DNA of 64,000 nt from an uncultured Pelagibacteraceae bacterium (GTDB taxonomy: Bacteria > Pseudomonadota > Alphaproteobacteria > Pelagibacterales > Pelagibacteraceae). The translations under genes and the position numbers were made by a program. Positions 1 through 10,073 of the stretch are shown here, one piece after another. The stretch is from NCBI GenBank assembly GCA_902584365.1, contig CACHZG010000003.1, forward strand, positions 1 to 64,000, written 5' to 3'. A model generated the notes under the pieces. It saw only the letters and a list, made by a program, of their open reading frames with translations. It had not been told where the DNA came from and searched no databases. Numbering within the stretch: position 1 is the first letter of the stretch; each line of letters begins with the position of its first letter.

Positions 1-1
1 C

Positions 2-151
2 AATATACTTAAAAAAAAGATGAATAAACTGCAGGTAAACAACCTAGAAAGAAGGCTACACAGGCTACTGGATAGAAACATGATGGGAGAATTATTTAAA
101 GTTATATTTGCTTTTAAATCGATTAATGATGATATTTTAGGATTTGACTAA
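2..151 (+). CDS. C-terminal fragment of SAM-dependent methyltransferase (MidA/COG1565-like), truncated by window start
   Basis: Open frame from base 2 to TAA 149-151 giving ...NMMGELFKVIFAFKSINDDILGFD*; MGxLFKV ending and position before pgeF fit the MidA family. Confidence 0.55.
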   Translation, partial: NILKKKMNKLQVNNLERRLHRLLDRNMMGELFKVIFAFKSINDDILGFD

Positions 152-906
152 TGTTCGTCTCAAAAAAGTTAAAAAAACAAAAAAATATAAAACACTTTTT
201 TTTTTCAAGAAAAAAAGGTTTTTCTAGAGGTATTTATAAAAGTCTAAATTGTGGCCTCGGATCTAAAGACTCAAAATTTAAAGTAAAAAAGAATTTAAAT
301 TTTGTATCTAAAAAACTTAAAATCAAAGAAAAAAATTTAAAGTTAATGTATCAAACACACAGTAATAAGGTATCTGTTATTACTAAAAAAAATCTGGGAA
401 AAAAAAGATTTGACTCTGATGCCATGATAACAACACTAAAGGGTATCGGTATAGGTGTTTTGACAGCAGACTGCGTACCAATTTTGTTATACGAAAATAA
501 AAAAAAAATTGTTGGATGTATTCATGCTGGATGGAGAGGTGCTTTTTTGGGAATTATAGAAAATACTATAAAAAAATTTAGTAAAATAAATCCTAATAGT
601 AAGATTATAGCCTGCGTAGGACCATGCATTGGGAAAAAAAATTATGAGGTTGATCTAAAATTTTATAAAAAAATTACCTCTCAATCCAAAAATAATAAAA
701 TTTACTTTTCTCCAGGAAGAATAAACAAAAAATTATTTGATTTAAGAAAGTTTGTTTGCGACAAACTTAAAAAATTAAATGTAGAGATAGACAATTTGAA
801 ATATGATACTTTTCAAGATAAAAACAATTTTTTTAGTTATCGAAGGTCAAAAAAATTAAAGGAATTTGATTTCGGAAGGAATATTTCAGCTATTGTTTTA
901 ATTTAA
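151..906 (+). CDS. pgeF: Polyphenol oxidase/laccase-domain protein (purine nucleoside phosphorylase, YfiH/PgeF)
   Basis: ORF; motifs TADCVPILL, CIHAGWRGA, VGPCIG. Confidence 0.9.
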   Translation: MFVSKKLKKQKNIKHFFFSRKKGFSRGIYKSLNCGLGSKDSKFKVKKNLNFVSKKLKIKEKNLKLMYQTHSNKVSVITKKNLGKKRFDSDAMITTLKGIGIGVLTADCVPILLYENKKKIVGCIHAGWRGAFLGIIENTIKKFSKINPNSKIIACVGPCIGKKNYEVDLKFYKKITSQSKNNKIYFSPGRINKKLFDLRKFVCDKLKKLNVEIDNLKYDTFQDKNNFFSYRRSKKLKEFDFGRNISAIVLI

Positions 907-950
907 TTGTTTGAAAAATTAAAAAAAAACTGTATAAATAGGTATCACCA

Positions 951-1883
951 ATGAAAATTCTTTCTGGTACAAGTAATCTTAAGCTCAGCAAGGATATCTC
1001 TAAACTCTTAAAACTTAAACTTGTTAATACAAATATAAAAAGGTTTGCCGATGGAGAAATTTACATTGAAATTAATGAAAATATAAGAGGGAATAGTGTT
1101 TTTGTAATTCAATCAACTTCAAACCCAGCTAATGATAATTTAATGGAGCTGTTATTGGTAATTGATGCTTTGAAAAGATCATCTGCTAAAAATATTACAG
1201 CTGTCATTCCGTACTATGGTTATGCTAGACAAGATAGAAAAGTTGCTCCTAGAACATCTATATCTGCAAAAGTTGTGGCAAATCTATTAACTAATGCTGG
1301 TGCTAGTAGGGTTGTTACGGTTGATTTACATGCTGGTCAAATTCAAGGTTTTTTTGATATGCCTGTAGACAACTTGTTTACTACACCGCTCTTTGCAAAA
1401 TATATTAAAAGAAAATTAAAAAGTAAAAAATTAATCTGCGTTTCTCCAGATGTTGGTGGTGTTCAAAGAACCAGAGGCCTTGCTACAAGAATTAAAGCTG
1501 ATTTAGCAATTATAGACAAAAGAAGACCGAGACCCGGTCAATCAAAAGTAATGAACATCATCGGTGACGTGAAAGGAAAAACCTGTATTATTGTTGATGA
1601 TATAATTGATAGTGGTGGAACAATTGTAAATGCCGTAGATGCTTTAAAAAAAGAAGGCGCTATAGACGTATATGTTTTTATTACTCATGCTGTTTTAAGC
1701 GGCTCGGCAGTTGACAAAATTAAAAAATCAAAAATAAAAAAATTAATCATTACTGACACTATTAATAATTTGAATAAAATTAAAAATATTAAGAAAATTG
1801 AGCTTTTGTCTATTGCTCCTTTAATGGCTGAGGCAATAAAACGTATATCAAACTCTACTTCAGTGTCAGATTTGTTCAATTAG
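951..1883 (+). CDS. prs: Ribose-phosphate pyrophosphokinase
   Basis: ORF; RFADGEIYIEI, YYGYARQDRK, VDDIIDSGGTI PRPP motif. Confidence 0.97.
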   Translation: MKILSGTSNLKLSKDISKLLKLKLVNTNIKRFADGEIYIEINENIRGNSVFVIQSTSNPANDNLMELLLVIDALKRSSAKNITAVIPYYGYARQDRKVAPRTSISAKVVANLLTNAGASRVVTVDLHAGQIQGFFDMPVDNLFTTPLFAKYIKRKLKSKKLICVSPDVGGVQRTRGLATRIKADLAIIDKRRPRPGQSKVMNIIGDVKGKTCIIVDDIIDSGGTIVNAVDALKKEGAIDVYVFITHAVLSGSAVDKIKKSKIKKLIITDTINNLNKIKNIKKIELLSIAPLMAEAIKRISNSTSVSDLFN

Positions 1884-1927
1884 CGCTTGTTTTATTCATG
1901 CAGTTAAGTTAAATACCCTCAGATTTT

Positions 1928-2692
1928 ATGACAAACATTAAAGCAATTCTTAGAAATGAAACAACTTCTAGCGCTAACAATAAGCTAAGAAAAAATGGCT
2001 TTATCCCGGCTATTCTATATGGAGGAAAAGATCCAAACAAAAAAATTTCTATAGATAAAAACGCGCTGAAAAATATAATTGACTCTGAGTCTTTTTTGTC
2101 AAAAGTTTTTGAATTAGAAATTGATGGAAAAAAAGAGAAAGTTTTACCTAGAGATATAAGTTATAATGTTATTTCTGATGAACCGATACACATTGATTTA
2201 ATGAGAGTTGTATCTGGAGCTAAAGTAGTTTTGGAGATTCCAGTAAAATTTATTAACCAAAATGACTCTCCTGGTTTGAAAAGAGGAGGAGTTTTGAATA
2301 TTGTAAGAAGAAAAATTGAGTTGAGTTGTCCAGCGGAGAAAATTCCAGATGAGTTAACTGTTGACTTGAAAGGAAGTGACATTGGTACAAGTTTAAAAAT
2401 TTCTTCTGTAAAATTAGATGAAAATGTAAAACCTACTATAGTTGGAAGAGATTTTGTTATTGCTACTGTTGCTCCTCCTACAGTAATAAAAGAGCCGGAA
2501 AAACCTGCTGAAGAAACAGCCGAGGGTGCTACAGATGGTGGTGAAACAACAGCGGCAGAAGGTACTGATACTAAGACGGCTCAAGCCAAAGATGGCAAAG
2601 AAGCTGATACAAAAAAAGATGAAAAATCTAAAGATGGGGCAGCAGATAAAAAAGCTCAGTCTTCTGAAAAAAAACCACAAGAGAAAAAATAA
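1928..2692 (+). CDS. rplY: 50S ribosomal protein L25/Ctc with long low-complexity C-terminal tail
   Basis: ORF; L25 N-terminal and TL5 C-terminal domain; E/K/A/T-rich tail. Confidence 0.93.
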   Translation: MTNIKAILRNETTSSANNKLRKNGFIPAILYGGKDPNKKISIDKNALKNIIDSESFLSKVFELEIDGKKEKVLPRDISYNVISDEPIHIDLMRVVSGAKVVLEIPVKFINQNDSPGLKRGGVLNIVRRKIELSCPAEKIPDELTVDLKGSDIGTSLKISSVKLDENVKPTIVGRDFVIATVAPPTVIKEPEKPAEETAEGATDGGETTAAEGTDTKTAQAKDGKEADTKKDEKSKDGAADKKAQSSEKKPQEKK

Positions 2693-2698
2693 TTTAGT

Positions 2699-3271
2699 AT
2701 GCTTTTATTAGTCGGATTAGGAAATCCTGGACCAGCCAGTTCTAACAATAGACATAACATTGGTTTTAAAATTATAGACGCGATTAATTCTGAATTCAAA
2801 CTTACAAAACAGAAACCAAAATTTAAAGGTTTGCTCACAACTGGCAATATCGACTCAAAAAAAGTATACGCCATAAAACCATTAACCTTTATGAACAATT
2901 CGGGCACAGCTGTAAAAGAATTAGTAGATTATTTTAAGATAGATGCAAAAGACGTTATAGTTTTTCATGACGATATGGACATTGATTTTGGAAAAATTAA
3001 AGCAAAATTTGGGGGCTCTAGCGCGGGACACAATGGGATTGAGTCAATTGATAAGTTTATTGGTAAAGATTATTCTAGAGTTCGCGTTGGAATAGGTCAT
3101 CCAAAAGAAAAACAAAAAGTAAATAAACATGTCTTAGAGGACTTCAAAGAAGATGAAGAAGAAAAGATAAAAGAGATAACTGACAATATTGTAAAACTTA
3201 TTCCAACATTAATTGAAAAAAAAATTGACTTATTTTCAAGTAAGGTAAATCAAAATTTGAATGGGCTTTAA
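2699..3271 (+). CDS. pth: Peptidyl-tRNA hydrolase
   Basis: ORF; GLGNPGPxxxxNRHNIGF, FMNNSG, HDDMD, GGSSAGHNGI. Confidence 0.97.
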   Translation: MLLLVGLGNPGPASSNNRHNIGFKIIDAINSEFKLTKQKPKFKGLLTTGNIDSKKVYAIKPLTFMNNSGTAVKELVDYFKIDAKDVIVFHDDMDIDFGKIKAKFGGSSAGHNGIESIDKFIGKDYSRVRVGIGHPKEKQKVNKHVLEDFKEDEEEKIKEITDNIVKLIPTLIEKKIDLFSSKVNQNLNGL

Positions 3272-4328
3272 ATGCGGAATAGTTGGTCTTCCAAATGTTG
3301 GCAAATCGACTTTGTTCAACGCGATAACGGCATCCAAAAACGCTGAAGCTGCAAACTTTCCTTTTTGTACAATTGATCCTAATGTAGGTGTTGTGGATGT
3401 ACCCGATGATAGATTAGATGTTTTATCTAAATTATCTAAATCAGAAAAAAAAATATTTACTAACATTACTTTTGTAGATATTGCTGGTCTTGTAAAAGGT
3501 GCCTCAAAGGGAGAGGGTTTAGGTAATAAGTTTTTATCTCATATAAGAGAAGTCGATGCAATAATACATTTGGTAAGATGTTTTAAATCAGACAAAATTC
3601 AACACGTTAATAATGTAATAGATCCTGTAGCAGATTTGGAAACTATTCAAACTGAGATTTCCTTAGCTGATATTGATTTGATAGAAAAAAAACTTGAAAA
3701 AAATAAAAAAAAAGATTTATCAACCAAAGAAATTGATCTTTTAAATAAGACTTCAAAAATTTTAAGTGACGGGAAAATTAATCATATCGATCAAGAGTCT
3801 TGTGAATTTTTATCAAGAAATGGGATCTTAAGTGTAAAACCTAAAATTATTGTATGTAACGTTGATGAAGGAAGTTTAGTATCAGGAAATGAATACACCA
3901 AAAAAATAAAAGATTTTTACAAAAATGAAAAAATTACTTTTATTTGTGCAGATATAGAAGATCAATTGACAAGTTTAGATAGCTCAGAAAAAGAAGTATT
4001 TATGAAAGAAATAGGATTAGAAAAAACTGGACTGAATAAATTAATAAGAGCTGGATATGAACTATTAAAATTGGATACTTTTTTTACTTCAGGGCCAAAA
4101 GAAAGCAGAGCTTGGACTATAAAAAAAAACACTCCAGCACCAAAAGCTGCAGGTGTAATTCACTCAGATTTTGAGAAAAATTTTATAAGAGCTGAGGCAG
4201 TTTCTTGTGAAGATTTTATTAAATATGGAAGTGCAGAAAAATGTAAAGAAAGAGGTAAACTTAGAATTGAGGGTAAGGATTATATTGTAAAAGACGGTGA
4301 TGTTTTATATTTCAGAGTCAATCCTTGA
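3261..4328 (+). CDS. ychF: Redox-regulated ATPase YchF
   Basis: ORF; CGIVGLPNVGKSTLFNA, NFPFCTIDPN, TGS domain. Confidence 0.97.
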   Translation: MGFKCGIVGLPNVGKSTLFNAITASKNAEAANFPFCTIDPNVGVVDVPDDRLDVLSKLSKSEKKIFTNITFVDIAGLVKGASKGEGLGNKFLSHIREVDAIIHLVRCFKSDKIQHVNNVIDPVADLETIQTEISLADIDLIEKKLEKNKKKDLSTKEIDLLNKTSKILSDGKINHIDQESCEFLSRNGILSVKPKIIVCNVDEGSLVSGNEYTKKIKDFYKNEKITFICADIEDQLTSLDSSEKEVFMKEIGLEKTGLNKLIRAGYELLKLDTFFTSGPKESRAWTIKKNTPAPKAAGVIHSDFEKNFIRAEAVSCEDFIKYGSAEKCKERGKLRIEGKDYIVKDGDVLYFRVNP

Positions 4329-5099
4329 CCATAATTTTTTCATACTTAGGTACACTAAAATCGAGAGTAGTATTAAATAAATGAGAACTTTAACCCCAAG
4401 TTTATGTCTTGCTTCTAATTCTGGTTCTGCAGCCCAACTTAAGAAAGTTGTAACATCTTTTGCCATTTGATCTTCTGTGGAAACCGTTCCATCGGAGTAA
4501 TCAACTAATCCATCACTTAAAACTTTTGGCATTTTGATTTTTTGGCCGGGCATGTATTTATTATAATAAACACCCTCATCCAATATTACACCAGCAGGTT
4601 TGTCCTCATAACCCATAAGAACTGAATAGATATAATTTGCTCCACCTTTTCTTGCCTTGACTAGTACAGACATGTCTGGTGGATAAGCTCCTCCATTTGC
4701 TGCAGCAGCAGCCTGAACATTTGGATATGGATTAACAAATTTATCTGAGGGGCGACCAGGCCTTTTGAACATTTCTCCTTGACTATCAGGTCCATCAGTA
4801 ACTTCTACGCTTGCAGCGATAGCTTTGACTTCTGCTTCGGTAAATTCTGGACCACCTGGCTCACCAAGATTTCTATAACTTAAATACTGCATGGAGTGAC
4901 AAGATGAACATACTTCCTTATAAACTTGAAATCCTCTTTGAAGAGAGGCTCTATCAAATTTACCAGTGTATCCTTTAAAACTCCAATCAATTTTTATCGG
5001 ATCAACTGCTTCTGCGGATAATAATTTTGTAGAATAGAATAAAATTGATAGTGAAAAATAGATTAATAGCTTAAACTTTTTTTTCATCTTTCTTTGCAA
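4305..5099 (-). CDS. petC: Cytochrome c1
   Basis: [18 protein letters not shown] heme motif, C-terminal TM. Confidence 0.95.
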   Translation of the reverse strand: MQRKMKKKFKLLIYFSLSILFYSTKLLSAEAVDPIKIDWSFKGYTGKFDRASLQRGFQVYKEVCSSCHSMQYLSYRNLGEPGGPEFTEAEVKAIAASVEVTDGPDSQGEMFKRPGRPSDKFVNPYPNVQAAAAANGGAYPPDMSVLVKARKGGANYIYSVLMGYEDKPAGVILDEGVYYNKYMPGQKIKMPKVLSDGLVDYSDGTVSTEDQMAKDVTTFLSWAAEPELEARHKLGVKVLIYLILLSILVYLSMKKLWSRIDSEI

Positions 5100-6330
5100 T
5101 AGATAAATTGGAAGAACCTGACATTACTGCATCAGAAATATTAATTGGTAGTGGGTCAGTTTTTTCTAAATATCCAACTACTGGTAATATTACCAAAAAG
5201 TGGAGAAAATAATAAATAGTACCAACTCTTGCTAAGACTAAATATATTCCTTCTGCTGGCATAGCACCTACGTATCCTAGAACTAAAATATCTAAAACTA
5301 ATATCCAAAAAAATTGCCTATAAATCGGTCTGAAAACTGCAGATCTAACTTTTGAGGTATCTAGCCAAGGTAAAATAAATAAAATAAAAATAGCAGAAAA
5401 CATAAGTATTACCCCTCCGAGCTTATCTGGCACAGACCTTAATATCGCGTAAAAAGGTAAGAGATACCATTCAGGAACTATATGGGCTGGAGTAACCATT
5501 GGATTCGCGGGTATATAATTGTCCGAGTGTCCTAGAACATTTGGAGCAAAGAATACAAATCCAGCAAAAATAATCATGAAAACTAATAATGCAAAAATAT
5601 CCTTTATTGTTATATAAGGGTGAAATGGCACAGTATCTTTGGACGGTTTTTTTATGTCAATACCAACTGGATTGTTATTTCCTGGCACGTGTAAAGCCCA
5701 AATATGTAAGACAACTAGTCCTAAAATTAAAAAAGGAATTAGATAGTGTAAACTAAAAAATCTGTTAAGTGTTGGATTATCTACTGAATAAGCACCCCAT
5801 AACCAAGTAGTAATACTTTCACCCACCAAGGGAATGGCGCTAAATAAATTTGTTATCACAGTAGCACCCCAAAAGCTCATTTGGCCCCAAGGTAATACAT
5901 AACCCATGAAAGCTGCAGCCATCATTAATAGATAAATTAATATCCCTATAATCCATATAATTTCTCTTGGAGATTTGTACGAACCGTAAAACAAGGATCT
6001 AAAAATATGAATGTATACGGCTAAAAAAAACATAGATGCTCCATTGCTATGAATATATCTTATCAACCAACCATAATTAACATCTCGCATTATATGTTCG
6101 ACACTTCCAAAAGCTAAATCAGCATGAGCAACATAATGCATTGCCAGAACTATTCCTGTAATTATCTGTGTCAGCAAACAAAATGTTAGTATGCCACCAA
6201 ATGTCCACCAATAATTTAAATTTTTTGGCGTCGGATAATCTTTCAGATGAGAAACTAGAGATAATAAAGGCAGTCTATCATTAAACCATTTTCCTGCTTT
6301 TGATGTTGGTTGGTATTCGTGGTCGCTCAT
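5071..6330 (-). CDS. petB: Cytochrome b
   Basis: ORF; multi-[35 protein letters not shown]. Confidence 0.97.
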   Translation of the reverse strand: MSDHEYQPTSKAGKWFNDRLPLLSLVSHLKDYPTPKNLNYWWTFGGILTFCLLTQIITGIVLAMHYVAHADLAFGSVEHIMRDVNYGWLIRYIHSNGASMFFLAVYIHIFRSLFYGSYKSPREIIWIIGILIYLLMMAAAFMGYVLPWGQMSFWGATVITNLFSAIPLVGESITTWLWGAYSVDNPTLNRFFSLHYLIPFLILGLVVLHIWALHVPGNNNPVGIDIKKPSKDTVPFHPYITIKDIFALLVFMIIFAGFVFFAPNVLGHSDNYIPANPMVTPAHIVPEWYLLPFYAILRSVPDKLGGVILMFSAIFILFILPWLDTSKVRSAVFRPIYRQFFWILVLDILVLGYVGAMPAEGIYLVLARVGTIYYFLHFLVILPVVGYLEKTDPLPINISDAVMSGSSNLSIAKKDEKKV

Positions 6331-6337
6331 TATTTCA

Positions 6338-6859
6338 TTAACCTATTTTAATAGTATTGTTGTCAACAAATTCATATTTTGGTATCTCCATATTTACTGG
6401 TGCTGGTCCTTTTCTAATTCTTCCAGACACATCATAGTGAGATCCATGGCATGGACAAAACCAGCCACCTTTATAATCTCCTTTATTAGAAAGTGGCACA
6501 CAACCTAGGTGAGTGCATACTCCTAACATAACTAACCATTCATCTTTTCCCTCTTTAACCCTGTCCTCATCTTTTTGAGGGTCTTTTAACTCTTTTAAAT
6601 TAACTGCCCTTGCCTCGTTAATTTCATCTTGAGTTCTTCTTTTTAAAAAAACTGGCTTACCTCTCCATAAAACTGTTATAGTGTTACCAGGTTCAACAGT
6701 GCTAACATCAACTTCTGTTGTTGCTAATGCCTGAACAGATTTATCCGGATTCATCTGATCAATAAACGGCCAAATAGTAGCACCTAGACCTACAGCACCT
6801 ATTGTATATGTCGCTGTATAAAGAAAGTCTCTTCTGGTGGTTTTTTTGTTATCTGCCAT
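6338..6859 (-). CDS. petA: Rieske iron-sulfur subunit of the bc1 complex
   Basis: ORF; RRDFLY Tat-type N-terminus, CTHLGC and CPCHGSHYD. Confidence 0.96.
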   Translation of the reverse strand: MADNKKTTRRDFLYTATYTIGAVGLGATIWPFIDQMNPDKSVQALATTEVDVSTVEPGNTITVLWRGKPVFLKRRTQDEINEARAVNLKELKDPQKDEDRVKEGKDEWLVMLGVCTHLGCVPLSNKGDYKGGWFCPCHGSHYDVSGRIRKGPAPVNMEIPKYEFVDNNTIKIG

Positions 6860-6941
6860 ATGATACTTTATAATGTATTTATTAAATAAAACTAATTAAT
6901 TTGATTTTCTAGGGTCAGAATGACACATAAACTTGGTGATA

Positions 6942-7391
6942 ATGATTAGCATTGCTTTATATAAACCCGATATCCCTCAAAATACAGCTGCAATAATAAG
7001 ATTTGCATCTTGTTTTGGCATGAAGATTCATATTATTGAGCCTTGTTCTTTTAGTCTGGACGACAAAAGATTTACCAGGGTTGCTATGGACTACATGGAT
7101 ATCAACCATTTACACAGGTATAGCGATTTTAAAAATTTTAAAGACAACAATAAAAAATCAAGGATCATTTTGTTAACGACAAAATCTCCAATTTCTTATT
7201 TAGATTTTAAATTTAAGAAAAATGACATTTTACTTCTTGGAAGAGAAAGTAAGGGGGTGCCTAAGGAATTACATAGCTCTCTAAAATATAAACTTAAAAT
7301 ACCAATTAGTAAAAATACAAGATCATTGAATGTTGCTATATCTGGTGCAGTTGCATCCGCAGAGGCTTTGAGGCAAAATAATTTTTTATGA
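6942..7391 (+). CDS. trmL: tRNA (cytidine(34)-2'-O)-methyltransferase (SPOUT); ATG 6942 preferred over track start 6933 (TTG)
   Basis: ORF; MISIALYKPDIPQNTAAIIR, LLGRESKGVP. Confidence 0.9.
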   Translation: MISIALYKPDIPQNTAAIIRFASCFGMKIHIIEPCSFSLDDKRFTRVAMDYMDINHLHRYSDFKNFKDNNKKSRIILLTTKSPISYLDFKFKKNDILLLGRESKGVPKELHSSLKYKLKIPISKNTRSLNVAISGAVASAEALRQNNFL

Positions 7392-8230
7392 AAATTAACA
7401 ACATTGAGGACAAAAAAAGAATTGTAGATAGTTGGTTCGACTATCTACAAAATCAAATAACCAGCCAATTTTTTGATTTGGAGACTAACTTATCAAAATC
7501 ATCAAAAAAAATTTTTATAAATGAGTGGAAAAAAGATAATCCAAAGCAAGGTGGGGGAAAATCAATTCTTATGAAGGATGGAAAAATTTTTGATAAAGTT
7601 GGTATAAATAAATCTACTGTATCAGGAATTTTTAAAAAAAAATTTCGTAAAAATATTTTAGGTGCTGACAAAAATGGTAAATATTGGGCATCTGGAGTTT
7701 CAGTTGTAGCTCACATGAAAAACCCTCATATTCCAGCTTTGCATTTTAACACGAGGTTTATAGTAACGAGTGCAGAATGGTTTGGTGGTGGAATAGATGC
7801 AACTCCATGTATCCAAGATAAAAATGAAGCAGAGTTTTTTCATAAAAAATTAAAACAATTATGTATCAAAAATAAAAAAAATTACAGAAAATATAAGAAT
7901 TGGTGTGACAAATATTTTTTTTTAGAACACCGAAATGAACCAAGAGGAATCGGTGGAATTTTTTTTGACTATGAAAAAAATAATTGGATAAAAAACTTTT
8001 GTTTTATTCGAGATGTTGGCCTAACATTTATAGAGCTAGCAAGAGATTTAATCTTAAGAAAAAATAAGAGATCCTGGACAAAATATGAAAAGGAAAAACA
8101 ATTATTAAAAAGAGGAAGATACGTTGAATTTAACTTATTGTATGATAGAGGAACTAAGTTCGGTTTAAACTCTGGGGGAAATATAAAATCTATATTAATG
8201 TCATTACCCCCCGAAGCAAAATGGGAGTAG
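7388..8230 (+). CDS. hemF: Oxygen-dependent coproporphyrinogen III oxidase
   Basis: ORF; HFNTRFI, EWFGGGIDATP, HRNEPRGIGGIFFDY. Confidence 0.96.
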   Translation: MKINNIEDKKRIVDSWFDYLQNQITSQFFDLETNLSKSSKKIFINEWKKDNPKQGGGKSILMKDGKIFDKVGINKSTVSGIFKKKFRKNILGADKNGKYWASGVSVVAHMKNPHIPALHFNTRFIVTSAEWFGGGIDATPCIQDKNEAEFFHKKLKQLCIKNKKNYRKYKNWCDKYFFLEHRNEPRGIGGIFFDYEKNNWIKNFCFIRDVGLTFIELARDLILRKNKRSWTKYEKEKQLLKRGRYVEFNLLYDRGTKFGLNSGGNIKSILMSLPPEAKWE

Positions 8231-8231
8231 A

Positions 8232-8708
8232 ATGGATAAGGAACCAATTACAATTTCTGGTCTAGAAAAATTAAAGAAAGAACTAGAAGAATTAAAAAAT
8301 GTCCAAAGACCAAAAATAGTAACAGCTATTGCTGAGGCGAGATCTCATGGTGATCTAAAAGAAAATGCTGAATATCACGCTGCAAAAGAGCAACAATCAC
8401 TTTTGGAAAGCCGAGTACTTGAAATTAATGATACAATAGCAAGAGCTAACGTGATAGACGTTACAAAAATAGAAAATGATGGAAAGGTTGTCTTTGGATC
8501 GTCTGTCTTCTTAAAGAATTTAGATTCATCTCAAAAATTAAATTACAAAATTGTGGGAAAGGATGAAGCAGATATTAAAAATAATTTAATTTATTTTAAA
8601 AGTCCTGTTGGAAAGGGATTGATTGGTAAAAATGTTGGTGACATGGTGACTATTAATACACCTTCAGGAGAAAAAAATTACGAAATTTTAAAAGTTGAAT
8701 ATATTTAA
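8232..8708 (+). CDS. greA: Transcription elongation factor GreA
   Basis: ORF; ARSHGDLKENAEYHAAKEQQ. Confidence 0.96.
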   Translation: MDKEPITISGLEKLKKELEELKNVQRPKIVTAIAEARSHGDLKENAEYHAAKEQQSLLESRVLEINDTIARANVIDVTKIENDGKVVFGSSVFLKNLDSSQKLNYKIVGKDEADIKNNLIYFKSPVGKGLIGKNVGDMVTINTPSGEKNYEILKVEYI

Positions 8709-9964
8709 ATTTTTTTAAATTTTGAGATTACAGAATTTATTTCATTTTCATTAATTTTAAAATTATCGTTAATCCACTTTTCCTCTATGAATTTAAGAAT
8801 AACTCCAAGTTCTTTGCCTTCTTTTAAACCTTTATTCATTAAGTATTCCCCGTTGTAAGGAAATTTTGGAGTTTTAGTTTTTTGAATAATATTTAAAAAT
8901 TCAATATTATTTTTTGCTTTTTCAGATTCCTTAAGTAAAAATAATATAATCATTATTTCTTTTCCGTAAATATAAATATTTTTTTTTAAATCTTTTTGAA
9001 AAAAATTTTTATTTTTTATTGAAGTTTCGTAACTTTTAGCAACTAGATTAAGTTTTTTAACAAAATTATTTGAAGGTCTATATTTATGGACAAAATATTC
9101 ATGATTTTTCTTATCGTCCACAATCAATATTGCGGTTAATAAAAATATATCCTTTTTCAGTAGTTTTTTGAATTTATATAAATTTTCAAGTCTATTGAAG
9201 TATTTGAATTCTTGAAATATTATTTCAAAAATTTCTTTTAGGTTATTATTTTTGCAAATCTCAAAAAAATTACTTAAACTTAATATTTTATTAGCTTCGA
9301 TTAATATTCTTTCTTTTGAAACTTTTGAAATTCCTTTAATATTTAAACGTATAGATCTCATTGTGGTGTTTTCAGGCTTATGATCATAATTAAGAGAAAA
9401 TCTAACAAATCTTAAAATTCTTAAATAATCTTCTTGTATTCTTTTTTCTGGATCACCAATAAATTTGACTATATTATTATTTAAATCTTTAACGCCAAGC
9501 TGTGGGTCAAAAATTTTTCCCTTTTTATTAAGGTATATGGCATTTATAGTAAAATCTCTTCTCTCCGAGTCCTCTGTCCAATCCGTAGAAAATTCTACTT
9601 CTGCATGTCTTCCGTCCGTTTTTATATCTTTTCTTAAAGTGGTAAATTCATAATTTAAATTTTTTCCTTTGATTGTTATGGAACCATGATCAATACCGGT
9701 GTCAATTACTTTGAAATTTGTTTTTTCAAATTTTCGTTTTATTTCATTTGGAGTTAATATTGTAGCTAAATCAATATCATCAATGTCTTTATTTTTTAAA
9801 TAATTTCTTACACAACCTCCTACAAACATAGCTACCTCTTCGGAGTTCTCATGATTTTTTTCAAGAATTTTAAAAATTTCTTTTAGTTCGCTCGACTTAT
9901 AAAAAGGAATAAATTTTGATTTTAAAAATTTAAAAATATTTAATTTCAAAAGCATAATGCTCAA
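8705..9964 (-). CDS. cca: CCA tRNA nucleotidyltransferase / poly(A) polymerase family (TTG 9964 or ATG 9955 start)
   Basis: ORF; VGGCVRNYLKNKDIDDIDLAT, RRDFTINAI. Confidence 0.9.
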   Translation of the reverse strand: MSIMLLKLNIFKFLKSKFIPFYKSSELKEIFKILEKNHENSEEVAMFVGGCVRNYLKNKDIDDIDLATILTPNEIKRKFEKTNFKVIDTGIDHGSITIKGKNLNYEFTTLRKDIKTDGRHAEVEFSTDWTEDSERRDFTINAIYLNKKGKIFDPQLGVKDLNNNIVKFIGDPEKRIQEDYLRILRFVRFSLNYDHKPENTTMRSIRLNIKGISKVSKERILIEANKILSLSNFFEICKNNNLKEIFEIIFQEFKYFNRLENLYKFKKLLKKDIFLLTAILIVDDKKNHEYFVHKYRPSNNFVKKLNLVAKSYETSIKNKNFFQKDLKKNIYIYGKEIMIILFLLKESEKAKNNIEFLNIIQKTKTPKFPYNGEYLMNKGLKEGKELGVILKFIEEKWINDNFKINENEINSVISKFKKI

Positions 9965-9967
9965 TTT

Positions 9968-10040
9968 GGCTGGGGCACTAGGATTCGAACCTAGGATGGC
10001 GGTACCAAAAACCGCTGCCTTACCGCTTGGCTATGCCCCA
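9968..10040 (-). tRNA. tRNA-Gln(TTG), CCA encoded
   Basis: Reverse complement TGGGGCATAGCCAAGCGGTAAGGCAGCGGTTTTTGGTACCGCCATCCTAGGTTCGAATCCTAGTGCCCCAGCCA; TTG in 7-nt loop, GTTCGAATC T-loop. Confidence 0.96.
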
Positions 10041-10073
10041 ATATTTATTTTGATATATCATAATTTTATTAAA

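Noticed and set aside
2414-2907. Overlapping ORFs 2414-2680 (-), 2526-2711 (+) and 2656-2907 (-)
   Set aside because: Alternate frames of the low-complexity rplY tail and pth; no independent support
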